Assembly: GCF_009496005.1 (NCBI RefSeq)
Contig: NZ_WIBF01000001.1
Span: 124,001-188,000 of the forward strand
Source of the DNA: Tritonibacter litoralis
GTDB lineage: Bacteria > Pseudomonadota > Alphaproteobacteria > Rhodobacterales > Rhodobacteraceae
DNA length: 64,000 bases
Reading direction: 5' to 3'
Shown: in pieces, positions 51,881 to 60,367 of the stretch
Position numbering within the stretch: position 1 is the stretch's first letter
Layout: each line of letters begins with the position of its first letter
Position numbers and translations under genes: made by a program
Notes under the pieces: model-generated
Databases searched by the model: none
Seen by the model: the letters and a program-made list of their open reading frames with translations, nothing else
What the model was told of the DNA's origin: nothing

Positions 51881-51916
51881 AAGTAAAACGCCCGGTCAGA
51901 TATGCCTGACCGGGCG
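51881..51916 (-). terminator. intrinsic terminator after gap
   Basis: CGCCCGGTCAG-N6-CTGACCGGGCG is a perfect 11-bp stem, and the minus-strand transcript continues with TTTTACTTTTAT. Confidence 0.85.
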
Positions 51917-51961
51917 CAAAGTCTCAAGCTTTTCAAAGGGCCGAGCAGGGACCGTTGCTGT

Positions 51962-52963
51962 TTAGCCCAGGTTGCCCATGGCCACGGCCACATCCGCCAT
52001 CCGGCAGGAGAAGCCCCACTCATTGTCGTACCAGGCCAGAACACGCACGGTGCGGCCACCGACGACACGGGTCTGGTCCGGCGCAAAGATTGAGCTTTCG
52101 GGGCTGTGGTTGAAGTCAACCGAGACCAGCGGCGCAGGTTCATACCCCAGAACACCTTTCATCTGACCTTTGGCCGCGTCTTCCATGATCGAGTTGATCT
52201 GATCCGCGGTTACATCCTGGCCCGCTTGGAACGTCAGGTCCACCGCAGAGACATTTGGCGTCGGTACGCGAATGGCGGAACCGTCCAGTTTGCCTTTCAT
52301 GGCCGGCAGAACTTCACCCAGCGCCTTGGCCGCACCGGTCGAGGTCGGGATCATCGCCATGGCAGCGGCGCGAGCCCGATACAGGTCCTTGTGACGGCGG
52401 TCCAGGGTTGGCTGGTCGCCGGTATAAGAGTGGATGGTGGTCATGATACCGGATTCGATACCCACGGTCTGATCCAGAACCTTGGCGAGCGGTGCAAGGC
52501 AGTTGGTGGTGCAAGACCCGTTGGAGATCATCACGTCACTGGCGGTCATTTCCTGATCATTCACGCCAAAGACCACGGTGCGGTCGACGTTTTTGCCCGG
52601 CGCAGACAGCAGCACACGTTTGGCGCCACGCTCCAGGTGTTTGTTGGCCTTCTGACCATCGTTGAATTGGCCGGTACATTCGAGAACCACATCACAGCCC
52701 TCCCAGTCCAGCTCGTCCATGTCGTAAGTCGAATACATCTGCATGTCACCACGACCAAGGTTCATGGTGTTTTCGCCCAGTGTAACTTCACCGGGGAAAC
52801 GGCCATGAATGCTGTCGTATTTAATCAGATGCGCCGCGGTCTCAAGCGGTCCGGTTGCATTGACTTTGATCACTTCGATGTCGTCGCGACCCGAGCCCGC
52901 GATATGGGCCAGGGTACAGCGGCCGATGCGGCCAAATCCGTTAATACCAACTTTAATGGTCAT
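51962..52963 (-). CDS. gap: glyceraldehyde-3-phosphate dehydrogenase, type I
   Basis: Gap oxidises and phosphorylates glyceraldehyde 3-phosphate in glycolysis or, in reverse, in gluconeogenesis and carbon fixation. The 333-residue protein has the Rossmann motif INGFGRIGRCTLAH, catalytic NGSCTTNCLAPLAK and IRVPTPNVSAVDL. The position that is usually Asp32 (here A36 in VNATG) is alanine, which could weaken NAD+ selectivity. ATG 52963 is preceded by GGAGAG. Upstream lies a cluster of GTTAGCGC/GCGATAACA-like sites shared with tkt. Confidence 0.95.
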   Translation of the reverse strand: MTIKVGINGFGRIGRCTLAHIAGSGRDDIEVIKVNATGPLETAAHLIKYDSIHGRFPGEVTLGENTMNLGRGDMQMYSTYDMDELDWEGCDVVLECTGQFNDGQKANKHLERGAKRVLLSAPGKNVDRTVVFGVNDQEMTASDVMISNGSCTTNCLAPLAKVLDQTVGIESGIMTTIHSYTGDQPTLDRRHKDLYRARAAAMAMIPTSTGAAKALGEVLPAMKGKLDGSAIRVPTPNVSAVDLTFQAGQDVTADQINSIMEDAAKGQMKGVLGYEPAPLVSVDFNHSPESSIFAPDQTRVVGGRTVRVLAWYDNEWGFSCRMADVAVAMGNLG

Positions 52964-53051
52964 GTGCATCTCTCCAGGCGAGCGTCTCTTGGCGCAGCGT
53001 ATAGCGGGGTCTATTAATTTCCTAAAGGAAAAAAGTGTATAAGAGCCAGTC

Positions 53052-53139
53052 TGTTAGCGCAAAACATGACCGGTGGCGTTAACGAAATGCTGCGGTTGCG
53101 ATAACATCAAGCAAGCGGCCATTGGCGGTTGCGCTAACG
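53052..53139. promoter_or_regulatory. LacI-like operator cluster upstream of gap
   Basis: TGTTAGCGC (53052-53060), the palindrome CGTTAACG (53077-53084), GGTTGCGATAACA (53094-53106) and GGTTGCGCTAACG (53127-53139) occur within 90 bases. The last two are direct repeats 33 bases apart. The half-site GTTAGCGC/GCGCTAAC recurs upstream of tkt. A LacI-family regulator of central carbon metabolism such as CceR (known in Rhodobacter) is a candidate, not proven. Confidence 0.5.
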
Positions 53140-53208
53140 CTTGTTTGAGCCCGGAATTTCGGTAGTCTGCGCCAGACTCACCTGCCTCAGGGACAAAGGA
53201 ATTTTGGT

Positions 53209-54162
53209 ATGAGCGGCTTGTTGGCCTTGTTGGATGATGTGGCAGCGATTGCCAAGGTTGCGGCAGCCTCTGTCGACGATATTGCCACTCAGACGGTAAA
53301 GGCAGGCTCCAAAGCGGCTGGCATCGTGATCGATGACGCCGCCGTGACCCCAAAATATGTCACAGGCTTTGCCCCGGCGCGCGAGCTGCCGATGATCTGG
53401 CGGATTGCACGGGGGTCGCTGATCAACAAACTGCTGTTCCTGTTGCCGGTCGCGTTGTTAATGTCTCAATTTGCCCCCTGGCTGGTGCCGCCCTTGCTGA
53501 TCCTGGGGGGCTGTTACCTGTGTTTTGAGGGGGCAGAAAAGATTGTACATGTCTTGATGCCACACGATGCGCACAGCGGTGGCCCAGACGGCAGCCATGA
53601 TGTGCAGGACCCCGCCCATCTGGAAGAACAAAAGGTCAAAGGTGCGATCAAGACCGATTTCATCCTTTCGGCCGAGATCATGACCATCGCGCTGTCGACC
53701 ATCGAAAGCGATGTTCTGTGGCTGCAGGCTGCGACCCTCGCTGTGGTGGGGGTTGTGATCACCTTTGCGGTTTATGGTGTTGTTGCGATCATTGTCAAAA
53801 TGGATGACGTCGGCCTATGGCTTGCACGTGTCAGCGCCCTGGCGCCGGTGCGGGCCTTGGGGCGGGGAATTGTGTTTATCATGCCATGGTTTCTGAAGTT
53901 TCTGACCGTGGTCGGCACCGCCGCCATGCTGTGGGTTGGGGGATCCATTATTGTGCATTCCGCGCATCAGATGGGCTGGCATTTCCCCGAAGAGACCATT
54001 CATCACATGGCGCATGGGATTGGACATGGTGATGCAGCAGTCGAGTGGATTGTGAAGGCGGTTCTGGACGGGATCCTGGGCATCCTGATTGGCCTGGCGC
54101 TGATCCCAGTGGCAACCAAAGTGATCCAGCCCCTGGTCTCGGGCAAAGCGGACGCGCATTAA
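53209..54162 (+). CDS. DUF808 (YedI-like) membrane protein
   Basis: A 317-residue inner-membrane protein with a soluble N-terminal part (MSGLLALLDDVAAIAKVAAASVDD) and several hydrophobic helices from about residue 80 (LLFLLPVALLMSQFAPWLVPPLL, WGGSII-type segments). It matches the DUF808 family, whose function is unknown. A His-rich stretch (DAHSGGPDGSHD and HMGW/HHMAHGIGHGDA) is notable but common in the family. It is divergent from gap. Confidence 0.88.
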   Translation: MSGLLALLDDVAAIAKVAAASVDDIATQTVKAGSKAAGIVIDDAAVTPKYVTGFAPARELPMIWRIARGSLINKLLFLLPVALLMSQFAPWLVPPLLILGGCYLCFEGAEKIVHVLMPHDAHSGGPDGSHDVQDPAHLEEQKVKGAIKTDFILSAEIMTIALSTIESDVLWLQAATLAVVGVVITFAVYGVVAIIVKMDDVGLWLARVSALAPVRALGRGIVFIMPWFLKFLTVVGTAAMLWVGGSIIVHSAHQMGWHFPEETIHHMAHGIGHGDAAVEWIVKAVLDGILGILIGLALIPVATKVIQPLVSGKADAH

Positions 54163-54538
54163 GCGGCAACCACTGCGTCTGTGGCGACCGCAGATTTTAA
54201 GTATTTGAGAAAAGATGAAAGCCTGGGCCCGCGCGGGCCTCGGCGACGTTGAATGTGCCGCGATGCGTGTTTCATCTTTTTAAAAATACTTACAGCACAA
54301 CCGAAGCCACAGCCAATACGCCGGTTGTCCAGGCGCTCCACCTGCAAATGGCGCGCCAGTAAATCCGGACTGAAGGAAACGTGATTGGCCGCGTGATGAA
54401 GAAAGAAGGATTTTAGAGGGGTCTGTCACAGACGGCACTGGGGTCTTTGCGCGAATGGATTTTGGTGAGCCGGGCAGGCCGCGCAGTGTCCGCTCGGTGC
54501 GCGCGACGTTTCTTTTTGGCGCATGAAAGGTTGGTCTC
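54163..54538. other. intergenic region with a long inverted repeat
   Basis: About 376 bases without a supported gene. It contains a 23-bp inverted repeat at 54198-54292. Some frames are open but none is convincing. The DUF3179 gene's promoter should lie at the right end. Confidence 0.55.
54198..54292. repeat. 95-bp element bounded by 23-bp inverted repeat with GC palindrome inside
   Basis: The left arm TAAGTATTTGAGAAAAGATG... and the right arm (54270-54292) pair at 20 of 23 positions. The interior includes the perfect palindrome GGCCCGCGCGGGCC (54226-54239). Similar AAGTATTT...AAGATGAA strings are, as far as I recall, frequent between genes in Rhodobacterales. It could be a miniature repeat or a strong hairpin that ends DUF808 transcription. 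Confidence 0.6.
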
Positions 54539-55924
54539 ATGACCGGAAAACTTCGCACCCGCCCCCGTATCGCCCTTGTTGCTGCCTGTGTGGCATTTTC
54601 ACTGACTTCAGGCCAAGTTGCGGCCCAGTCCAAAGCTTCGGCATTGCCGGATTATGTGGTGGCCGAATTCGGCACCCCGCCCGCGATCCCGTCGGGCGCA
54701 TTGCCGAAAGACCTGAAAAAAGCCGTGCAGATGGCTTTGGTTGACAGTGTTCAGAACTCTTTTTGGGGGCCGGAACAGATTGATGCGCTGATCACCATCG
54801 CCCAATCCAAAGACCCGCGTGTGGTCTGGATCATCGCCGATCTTATGCGGTTCACCGCCAATCCAGAGCTGTCGGCCGTGCTGGCGGAGACATCGGCCAA
54901 TTTGCTGCAGATCGACACGCCGCAGCGCAACCATTGGGGTGTGATCACTGATCATCTGATTGCTTGGGATATTCCGGAACCGCCGGGTTATCTGAAGGCT
55001 AAACGTGCCATCTTTACCTCGGTTGTGCCGGGTTGGGACAAGATCTTTGTCAAAGGCGAGATTGATTGGCGTCATGTGTCCTGGGGGGGGGTGCTGATCG
55101 ACGATCGCGCCTATGACACCACAGATGAACGCTGCAATTGCATCCCGGCGGCTGACAATCCCGAAGTGGAAACCGCAGAAGAGGCAACCTGGCTCAAAGA
55201 CAGCGATGTGGTCTTTGGCATCGAAGTGAACGGCGAGGCGCGCGCCTATCCCCGGCGGATCATGGAAGTGCGCGAAATGGTGAACGACACCCTTGGGGGG
55301 CGGGATCTGGGCATTCCGTATTGTACACTCTGTGGCGCAGCCCAGGCCTATTTCACCGATGATCTGCCCGGCGGTGTCAAACGTCCGATCCTGCGGACCT
55401 CGGGGCTTTTGATCCGGTCTAACAAGGTGATGTATGATGTGAACACCTATTCCGTATTTGACACCTTCCTGGGCACGGCCGTCACCGGCCCGTTGGAGCG
55501 TAAAGGCATTGCCTTGAAACAGGCCGGTGTTGTGACCACCACCTGGGGAGACTGGAAGGCTGCCTATCCAGACACCACGGTTCTGGTTGAGGCGCTGGCG
55601 CTGGGTCGGGATTTTGACTTCCGCAATGGGCGCGACGCAGACGGGCCGATTTTCCCGGTGGGCGACGTGGATCCACGCTTGCCCGTGCATGAGGATGTGA
55701 TCGGCATTGTTGCAGCCTCTGGCCAGCCGATTGCCTTTCAACGCTCAAAAGCCATCGCGGCGCTGCAACGCGGCCAAGAGATTGCGTTCGAAAACATCCG
55801 TCTGACGCTGGATGGCGGCGGGGTCAAAGCCGTGACGGCGGACGGCAGAGATCTGGGCAGCCACCAGGCCTTTTGGTTTGCGTGGTCTCAGTTCTACCCG
55901 CAGACCGAGCTGTGGCAGGGATAA
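54539..55924 (+). CDS. DUF3179 domain-containing exported protein
   Basis: A 461-residue protein with a signal peptide (cleavage near VAA-QSKA) and the DUF3179 fold. Motifs are YPRRIMEVREMVNDTLGG and the cysteine-containing IPYCTLCGAAQAYF, plus the SHQAFWFAWSQFYPQTELW end. The family is periplasmic or extracellular in marine bacteria and its biochemical role is unknown. It is monocistronic. The length fits other members. Confidence 0.9.
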   Translation: MTGKLRTRPRIALVAACVAFSLTSGQVAAQSKASALPDYVVAEFGTPPAIPSGALPKDLKKAVQMALVDSVQNSFWGPEQIDALITIAQSKDPRVVWIIADLMRFTANPELSAVLAETSANLLQIDTPQRNHWGVITDHLIAWDIPEPPGYLKAKRAIFTSVVPGWDKIFVKGEIDWRHVSWGGVLIDDRAYDTTDERCNCIPAADNPEVETAEEATWLKDSDVVFGIEVNGEARAYPRRIMEVREMVNDTLGGRDLGIPYCTLCGAAQAYFTDDLPGGVKRPILRTSGLLIRSNKVMYDVNTYSVFDTFLGTAVTGPLERKGIALKQAGVVTTTWGDWKAAYPDTTVLVEALALGRDFDFRNGRDADGPIFPVGDVDPRLPVHEDVIGIVAASGQPIAFQRSKAIAALQRGQEIAFENIRLTLDGGGVKAVTADGRDLGSHQAFWFAWSQFYPQTELWQG

Positions 55925-55990
55925 CTTAATGATCCTGAAGAGCGCCTTGTGAAAAAGGCGCTCTTTCACCATTACAGTCAGGCGTCGCGA

Positions 55991-56731
55991 CTAGATCGCC
56001 CGCAGCATCAATTCGAACAAGAGCATGCCTGCGATCGACATGGTCACCGCACTTGCGATCATCGGGCTGGAGGCGTTTTCCAGCGCTTCGGGGACCAGTT
56101 CGGACAGGGTCATCCAGATCATTGCGCCCGCCGCAAGGCCCAGTCCAACCGGCAGAAATGGTTCAAAGACGGTCACAAACATAAAGGCGGGCACGGCCAA
56201 CAGGGGTTGTGGCAGGCTGGAAAAAACGCTCCACCCCATGGCCTGCCAGACTTTGGCTCCGCGTGGCACCAGAACCAGCGCAATGGCCAGACCTTCGGGG
56301 ATATTATGCACCGCAATGGCCGCTGTGATGAACTCGCCCAGATTGCCTTCGCCCGCATAGGCCACACCAACGCCAACCCCCTCTGCGGCAGAGTGTAGGG
56401 TCATGATACCGACGATCATCAACATTTTGACGGCATTGGCGCCTTTGATGGCACCGATGTGGAATTCCTCGTTGTGCGAGATGACCTTGTGGCTGAGGGC
56501 AATGAACAGGAAGCCGCCCACCAGACCCAAAATGGTCAGCGTGGCGCTTAGGTTGATGCCTTCCTGCAAAAGGCTGAAACTTGCAGCCAGCATCAGCCCA
56601 GCGGCGATCCCATTGCAAATGGACACGGCCTTGGGCGACATGGAGCGCCAGATGGCAAAGGGCAGGGGACCCAGGCCGGTGGCCAGGGCCGTGATCAGGG
56701 CCGCCAGGAAGACTAAGGTAACGGAGTCCAT
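55991..56731 (-). CDS. ZIP family metal transporter
   Basis: A 246-residue inner-membrane permease with eight hydrophobic segments. The metal-binding motifs of the ZIP family are present: HSAAEGVGVGVAYAG and AVHNIPEGLAIAL, the His/Glu residues of transmembrane helices 4 and 5. ATG 56731 (MDSVTLVFL) is chosen; a TTG 30 bases upstream is less likely. It would import a divalent metal (Zn, Fe or Mn). Two tandem ICE boxes lie 66-96 bases upstream, suggesting Irr control and iron or manganese relevance. Confidence 0.93.
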   Translation of the reverse strand: MDSVTLVFLAALITALATGLGPLPFAIWRSMSPKAVSICNGIAAGLMLAASFSLLQEGINLSATLTILGLVGGFLFIALSHKVISHNEEFHIGAIKGANAVKMLMIVGIMTLHSAAEGVGVGVAYAGEGNLGEFITAAIAVHNIPEGLAIALVLVPRGAKVWQAMGWSVFSSLPQPLLAVPAFMFVTVFEPFLPVGLGLAAGAMIWMTLSELVPEALENASSPMIASAVTMSIAGMLLFELMLRAI

Positions 56732-56796
56732 GGTTGAACTTTCTATGCGGGGGCTGGACAAACGCCGGAGGTGCTGGATTGCCCAATCTTTGGAAG

Positions 56797-56827
56797 TTAG
56801 AATAATTCTAAATTAGAATCTTTCTAA
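56797..56827 (-). promoter_or_regulatory. two tandem Irr-type ICE boxes
   Basis: TTAGAATAATTCTAA (56797-56811) and TTAGAATCTTTCTAA (56813-56827) are both perfect TTAGAA-N3-TTCTAA palindromes, matching the iron control element recognised by Irr in alphaproteobacteria (consensus TTTAGAA-N3-TTCTAAA). They lie between the ZIP gene and the bfr terminator, and only ZIP faces them as its upstream region. Confidence 0.75.
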
Positions 56828-56933
56828 TGAAATGCAATCCAAAACCTTCCTATGCCTCATCGGAATTTCACGCAGAGAAAAGAAATCAGCCGACCTCACA
56901 GGGCAACAAAACGGCCAGCCTGTGTAACAAGAC

Positions 56934-56963
56934 CAAAAATAGCCGCTCCTGTGAGCGGCTATT
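56934..56963 (-). terminator. intrinsic terminator after bfr
   Basis: AATAGCCGCTC-N4-GAGCGGCTATT is a perfect 11-bp stem followed by TTTTTGG on the minus strand, about 40 bases past the bfr stop. Confidence 0.85.
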
Positions 56964-56995
56964 CGGGACCCTCGCTTAAAACGGAAGCCTAGGTT

Positions 56996-57481
56996 CTACT
57001 CTGCTTCGTCGGCTGAGTTTGCGTTCAACGCGCCATAGTTTTCTGCACCGATCGAGTCATGCAGTTCAATCTGGGTTTCCAGGAAATCGATGTGACCCTG
57101 TTCATCTATGATCAGCTCCTCAAACAGATGCATTGATGCATAGTCACCCACATCCGCACAGTATTTGCGGGCTTCGGTATAAAGCGCGACCGCTTCCATC
57201 TCTGCGTCCAGATCACAGGTCAGGGTTTCACGAACGTTTTCGCCAATCCGCAAGGGGTCCAGTGTTTGCAGGTTGGGATGACCTTCAAGGAAGATAATGC
57301 GGTCGATCAGCTTGTCGGCGTGCTCCATCTCTTCGATGGATTCTTCGCGCATCTTCTTTGCAAGCTTACCGTAACCCCAATCAGCCTGCAGTCGATAGTG
57401 CAGCCAGAATTGGCTGACGGCTGTTAGCTCAACGCGCAGTGCTTTGTTGAGATATTCGATGACTTTTTTGTCGCCTTTCAT
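56996..57481 (-). CDS. bfr: bacterioferritin
   Basis: A 161-residue heme ferritin that stores iron as a 24-mer shell. The ferroxidase ligands E18, E51 and H54 are seen, with later E/H ligands in [10 protein letters not shown] and DEQGHIDF, and the heme axial methionine M52 (EEMEHAD) is present. ATG 57481 lies inside the end of bfd (53-base overlap), so the two are coupled and form one operon. The terminator follows at 56934. Confidence 0.96.
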   Translation of the reverse strand: MKGDKKVIEYLNKALRVELTAVSQFWLHYRLQADWGYGKLAKKMREESIEEMEHADKLIDRIIFLEGHPNLQTLDPLRIGENVRETLTCDLDAEMEAVALYTEARKYCADVGDYASMHLFEELIIDEQGHIDFLETQIELHDSIGAENYGALNANSADEAE

Positions 57482-57725
57482 GGTGGCCGTTCCCTTGTGA
57501 TCCAGCTTCCTTCATGCCGCGCAAAATGGCGGGCACTTCCAGCTTGTCACTTTTGCGCATGGTTGACACGAATAATTTCATGCAACCACCGCATTCCGGT
57601 TTCTTGCCAAGCGCCCGGTAGACCTTCCCAGGGGTAATGATCGTCTCTGGGTCTGATGAACGCATCCAGTTGATAGCAAAGTGGATGTCGGTGTCTGATA
57701 TGGTCTGACAGCTACAAACGATCAT
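57429..57725 (-). CDS. bfd: bacterioferritin-associated ferredoxin
   Basis: Bfd reduces ferric iron stored in bacterioferritin so that it can leave the shell. The 98-residue product carries the four-cysteine [2Fe-2S] pattern: [11 protein letters not shown] and [14 protein letters not shown] 57725 starts exactly at the IVCSC motif; the longer open frame is rejected. It is longer than most family members, with a C-terminal tail of about 35 residues overlapping the bfr start in another frame. A symmetric ICE-like site lies about 106 bases upstream. Confidence 0.88.
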   Translation of the reverse strand: MIVCSCQTISDTDIHFAINWMRSSDPETIITPGKVYRALGKKPECGGCMKLFVSTMRKSDKLEVPAILRGMKEAGSQGNGHHERRQKSHRISQQSTAR

Positions 57726-58032
57726 TGGGGCCTCGGTCAAAGTTTCTTTGTATATTGCGTTATTCCTCGCCTCCCGCAATTCCGAGTAAATCAATAAGGA
57801 AGAAATTCCATGTGTTTTTGTCGGGTTTAATTTGGAAGTATTCCAAAGGTGATGATTTTAGTCAGTAAAACAGTGCATTATGCAATAGTTCTGACAATAT
57901 GTCGCACCTTCGCTTCGCGACGAAATCCGATGCAAAGCCCGGACTTTATGGAAAATCATTCTAGTGGACGTGGCTGTGCCAGAATGGGAATCGGGCGCCA
58001 ACACGGCAGTTTTGACGTTGAGGGGTTTTCTC
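57726..58032. other. intergenic region with bfd control site
   Basis: Contains the bfd promoter and the ICE-like palindrome at 57831. Otherwise AT-rich to the left with no recognised gene. Confidence 0.5.
57831..57847 (-). promoter_or_regulatory. ICE-like palindrome upstream of bfd-bfr
   Basis: TTTGGAA-GTA-TTCCAAA is a perfect palindrome. It has the 7-3-7 layout of the Irr ICE box but with A-to-G and T-to-C changes that preserve the symmetry. It lies about 106 bases upstream of bfd and 16 kb from no other copy; the call as an Irr site is inference. Confidence 0.55.
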
Positions 58033-58218
58033 CTACGAGGTGAACCGCTCTTTTTGTATGGAAAGTGCCGCCAGAGCGGTGATCGATCTGGGATCGCGCC
58101 AAATCGTTTCGGTTACGTCTTCGTTAAATGTGTTCTCGACCTGTTTGCGGGTAACTTCTTTAACACGTTCGATTTCGCGTTCGATCTCTGTGATTACTTC
58201 CTCACAGGCTTGGATCAT
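58033..58218 (-). CDS. possible small charged protein, 61 residues
   Basis: A minus-strand frame from ATG 58218 reads MIQACEEVITEIEREIERVK and continues as a highly charged amphipathic helix ending IQKERFTS. It lies after the tkt terminator in the same orientation. No ribosome-binding site is strong and no family is recognised. The larger frame starting at 58437 overlaps tkt's end and is rejected. It could equally be non-coding. Confidence 0.35.
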   Translation of the reverse strand: MIQACEEVITEIEREIERVKEVTRKQVENTFNEDVTETIWRDPRSITALAALSIQKERFTS

Positions 58219-58291
58219 TCTGATCACCCAAGGCCTGTCCGGAGACCATGGCAGTGAGAAGCTAAAAAGCCTAAATCTTAAAAATGACATT

Positions 58292-58321
58292 AAAAAAAGA
58301 GGAGCCCAAAGAGCCCCTCTT
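58292..58321 (-). terminator. intrinsic terminator after tkt
   Basis: On the minus strand AAGAGG with an internal GC extension pairs with CCTCTT across a short loop, and TTTTTTT follows. One mismatch sits within the stem. Confidence 0.75.
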
Positions 58322-58345
58322 CTCATTTTCATGATGAACTGTTGA

Positions 58346-60367
58346 TTAGGCCAGCAGCTCTTTTGCTTTGGCAACTGTTGCATCGGCGGTGATGCCGAAT
58401 TTTTCAAACAGTTCCGCCGCCGGAGCAGAGGCGCCAAAGCCGGTCATGCCAACAAATGCGGCTTTCTTCTCTTGGCCGCGTTCGCCCATCAACAGGCGAT
58501 CCCAACCGCCGTCGCGTACAGCCGCTTCGATACCGACGCGGACCGGGCCTGCGGGCAGAACCTTGCGGCGATAGGCTTCGTCCTGCTCCAGGAACAATTC
58601 CATACAGGGCATGGACACCACGCGGGTGCCGATGCCTTCGGCCTCGAGCTTTGCTTTGGCGTCCATCGCCAGCGAAACCTCGGAACCCGTCGCGACCAGG
58701 ATGACCTGACGCTTGTTTTCGGCATCGGCCAGAACATAGCCACCCTGGGCGGTCAGGTTGTTCATCTTATGCTCGGTGCGCAGGGTGGGCAGACCCTGAC
58801 GGGTCAGCGCCATCACAGAGGGGGTTTCCTTGGACGACAGCGCGATTTCCCAGGCTTCCGCCGTCTCTACCGCGTCCGCAGGGCGGAAGGTATAAGAGTT
58901 CGGGGTCGCGCGGCAGATTGCCAGATGTTCAACCGGCTGGTGGGTCGGGCCATCTTCACCAACGCCGATGGAATCGTGGGTCATCACAAAGACTGTGGGA
59001 ATTTTCGACAGGGCTGCCAGACGCATCGCCGGGCGCGCATAGTCGGTAAAGCAGAAGAAGGTGCCGCCATAAGGGCGCAGGCCACCGTGCAGTGCCATGC
59101 CGTTCATCGCCGACGCCATACCGTGTTCACGGATGCCCCAATAGACATAACGCCCCTTGCGGTTGTCGGTGTCGAACATGCCAAGATCATCCGTCTTGGT
59201 GTTGTTGGACCCGGTGAGGTCGGCAGAGCCCCCCACGGTTTCCGGCAGCACCGGGTTGATCGCAGCCAAGGCCATTTCAGACGCTTTGCGGGTCGCAACC
59301 TTGGGCTGGTCTTCAGACACTTGTTTCTTCAGCGCACGCACCGCAGCGGCCAGCTTCTTGGGCGCTTCCAGCGCATAGGCGCGGTTGAAACGATCCTGTT
59401 TCTGGCTGGAGATTTCCGCAAAACGCGCTTCCCAGGCGGCGCGCTCTTCTGCGCCGCGTTGGCCGATGGCTTCCCATGCGGTTTTCACGTCAGCGGGAAC
59501 CTCAAAGGCTTCCAGCGGGCAGCCATAGGCCTCTTTGGCGGCGATCAACTGTTCCGCATCGGTCAGTGCGCCGTGACCCTTGGAGGTGTCCTGTGCCGCG
59601 TGACCCAGTGCGATGTGGGTTTTGCAGGCGATCATGGACGGTTTCTTGGTCTTTTTGGCGGCCTCAATTGCGGCATCGATCGCAACCGGATCATGGCCGT
59701 CAATTTCCTGCACGTGCCAACCGGACGCTTTGAAGCGCTGCACTTGGTTGGTGCGATCAGACAATTCAACGGTGCCGTCGATGGTGATGTTGTTGTCATC
59801 CCACAGCACGATCAGCTTGCCCAGCTGGTGCCGACCGGCTATGCCGATGGCTTCCTGGCTGACGCCTTCCATCAGGCAGCCGTCGCCTGCGATCACATAG
59901 GTGTAGTGATCCACAATCTTTTTGCCGTATTGGGCGCGCTGCATTTCTTCGGCCATGGCAAAACCAACCGAGTTTGCAATGCCCTGACCCAGAGGGCCGG
60001 TGGTGACTTCAACTGCGTCCAGCAGGAAGTTTTCCGGGTGGCCGGCGGTCAGCTGACCCATCTGGCGGAAGTTTTTGATCTGGTCCAGCGTGACCTGTTC
60101 GTCACCCAGAAGATAGAGCAGGGAATAGATCAGCATCGAGCCGTGACCGGCAGACAGGATAAACCGGTCGCGGTCCGGCCATTTCGGCGCGGTCACATCG
60201 AACTTGAGGTGTTTTTCAAAAAGAACGGTCGCCACATCGGCCATGCCGATTGGCATGCCAGAGTGGCCGGAGTTGGCGGCAGCAACCGCATCAAGGGTCA
60301 GACCCCGGATTGCGGCGGCTTTGGACCAATGCTCGGGGTTTGCGGAGCGCAGGGCTGTCAGATCCAC
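58346..60367 (-). CDS. tkt: transketolase
   Basis: Transketolase moves two-carbon units between sugar phosphates in the pentose phosphate and Calvin pathways using thiamine diphosphate. GTG 60367 ([14 protein letters not shown]) is chosen because AAAGGA lies 9 bases upstream and the family N-terminus starts there; an upstream ATG at 60418 lacks such a site. The 673-residue product has [13 protein letters not shown], thiamine-binding [13 protein letters not shown], and [13 protein letters not shown]. It is divergent from the ZauP-like gene, and a GTTAGCGC-type site pair lies between them. Confidence 0.97.
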   Translation of the reverse strand: MDLTALRSANPEHWSKAAAIRGLTLDAVAAANSGHSGMPIGMADVATVLFEKHLKFDVTAPKWPDRDRFILSAGHGSMLIYSLLYLLGDEQVTLDQIKNFRQMGQLTAGHPENFLLDAVEVTTGPLGQGIANSVGFAMAEEMQRAQYGKKIVDHYTYVIAGDGCLMEGVSQEAIGIAGRHQLGKLIVLWDDNNITIDGTVELSDRTNQVQRFKASGWHVQEIDGHDPVAIDAAIEAAKKTKKPSMIACKTHIALGHAAQDTSKGHGALTDAEQLIAAKEAYGCPLEAFEVPADVKTAWEAIGQRGAEERAAWEARFAEISSQKQDRFNRAYALEAPKKLAAAVRALKKQVSEDQPKVATRKASEMALAAINPVLPETVGGSADLTGSNNTKTDDLGMFDTDNRKGRYVYWGIREHGMASAMNGMALHGGLRPYGGTFFCFTDYARPAMRLAALSKIPTVFVMTHDSIGVGEDGPTHQPVEHLAICRATPNSYTFRPADAVETAEAWEIALSSKETPSVMALTRQGLPTLRTEHKMNNLTAQGGYVLADAENKRQVILVATGSEVSLAMDAKAKLEAEGIGTRVVSMPCMELFLEQDEAYRRKVLPAGPVRVGIEAAVRDGGWDRLLMGERGQEKKAAFVGMTGFGASAPAAELFEKFGITADATVAKAKELLA

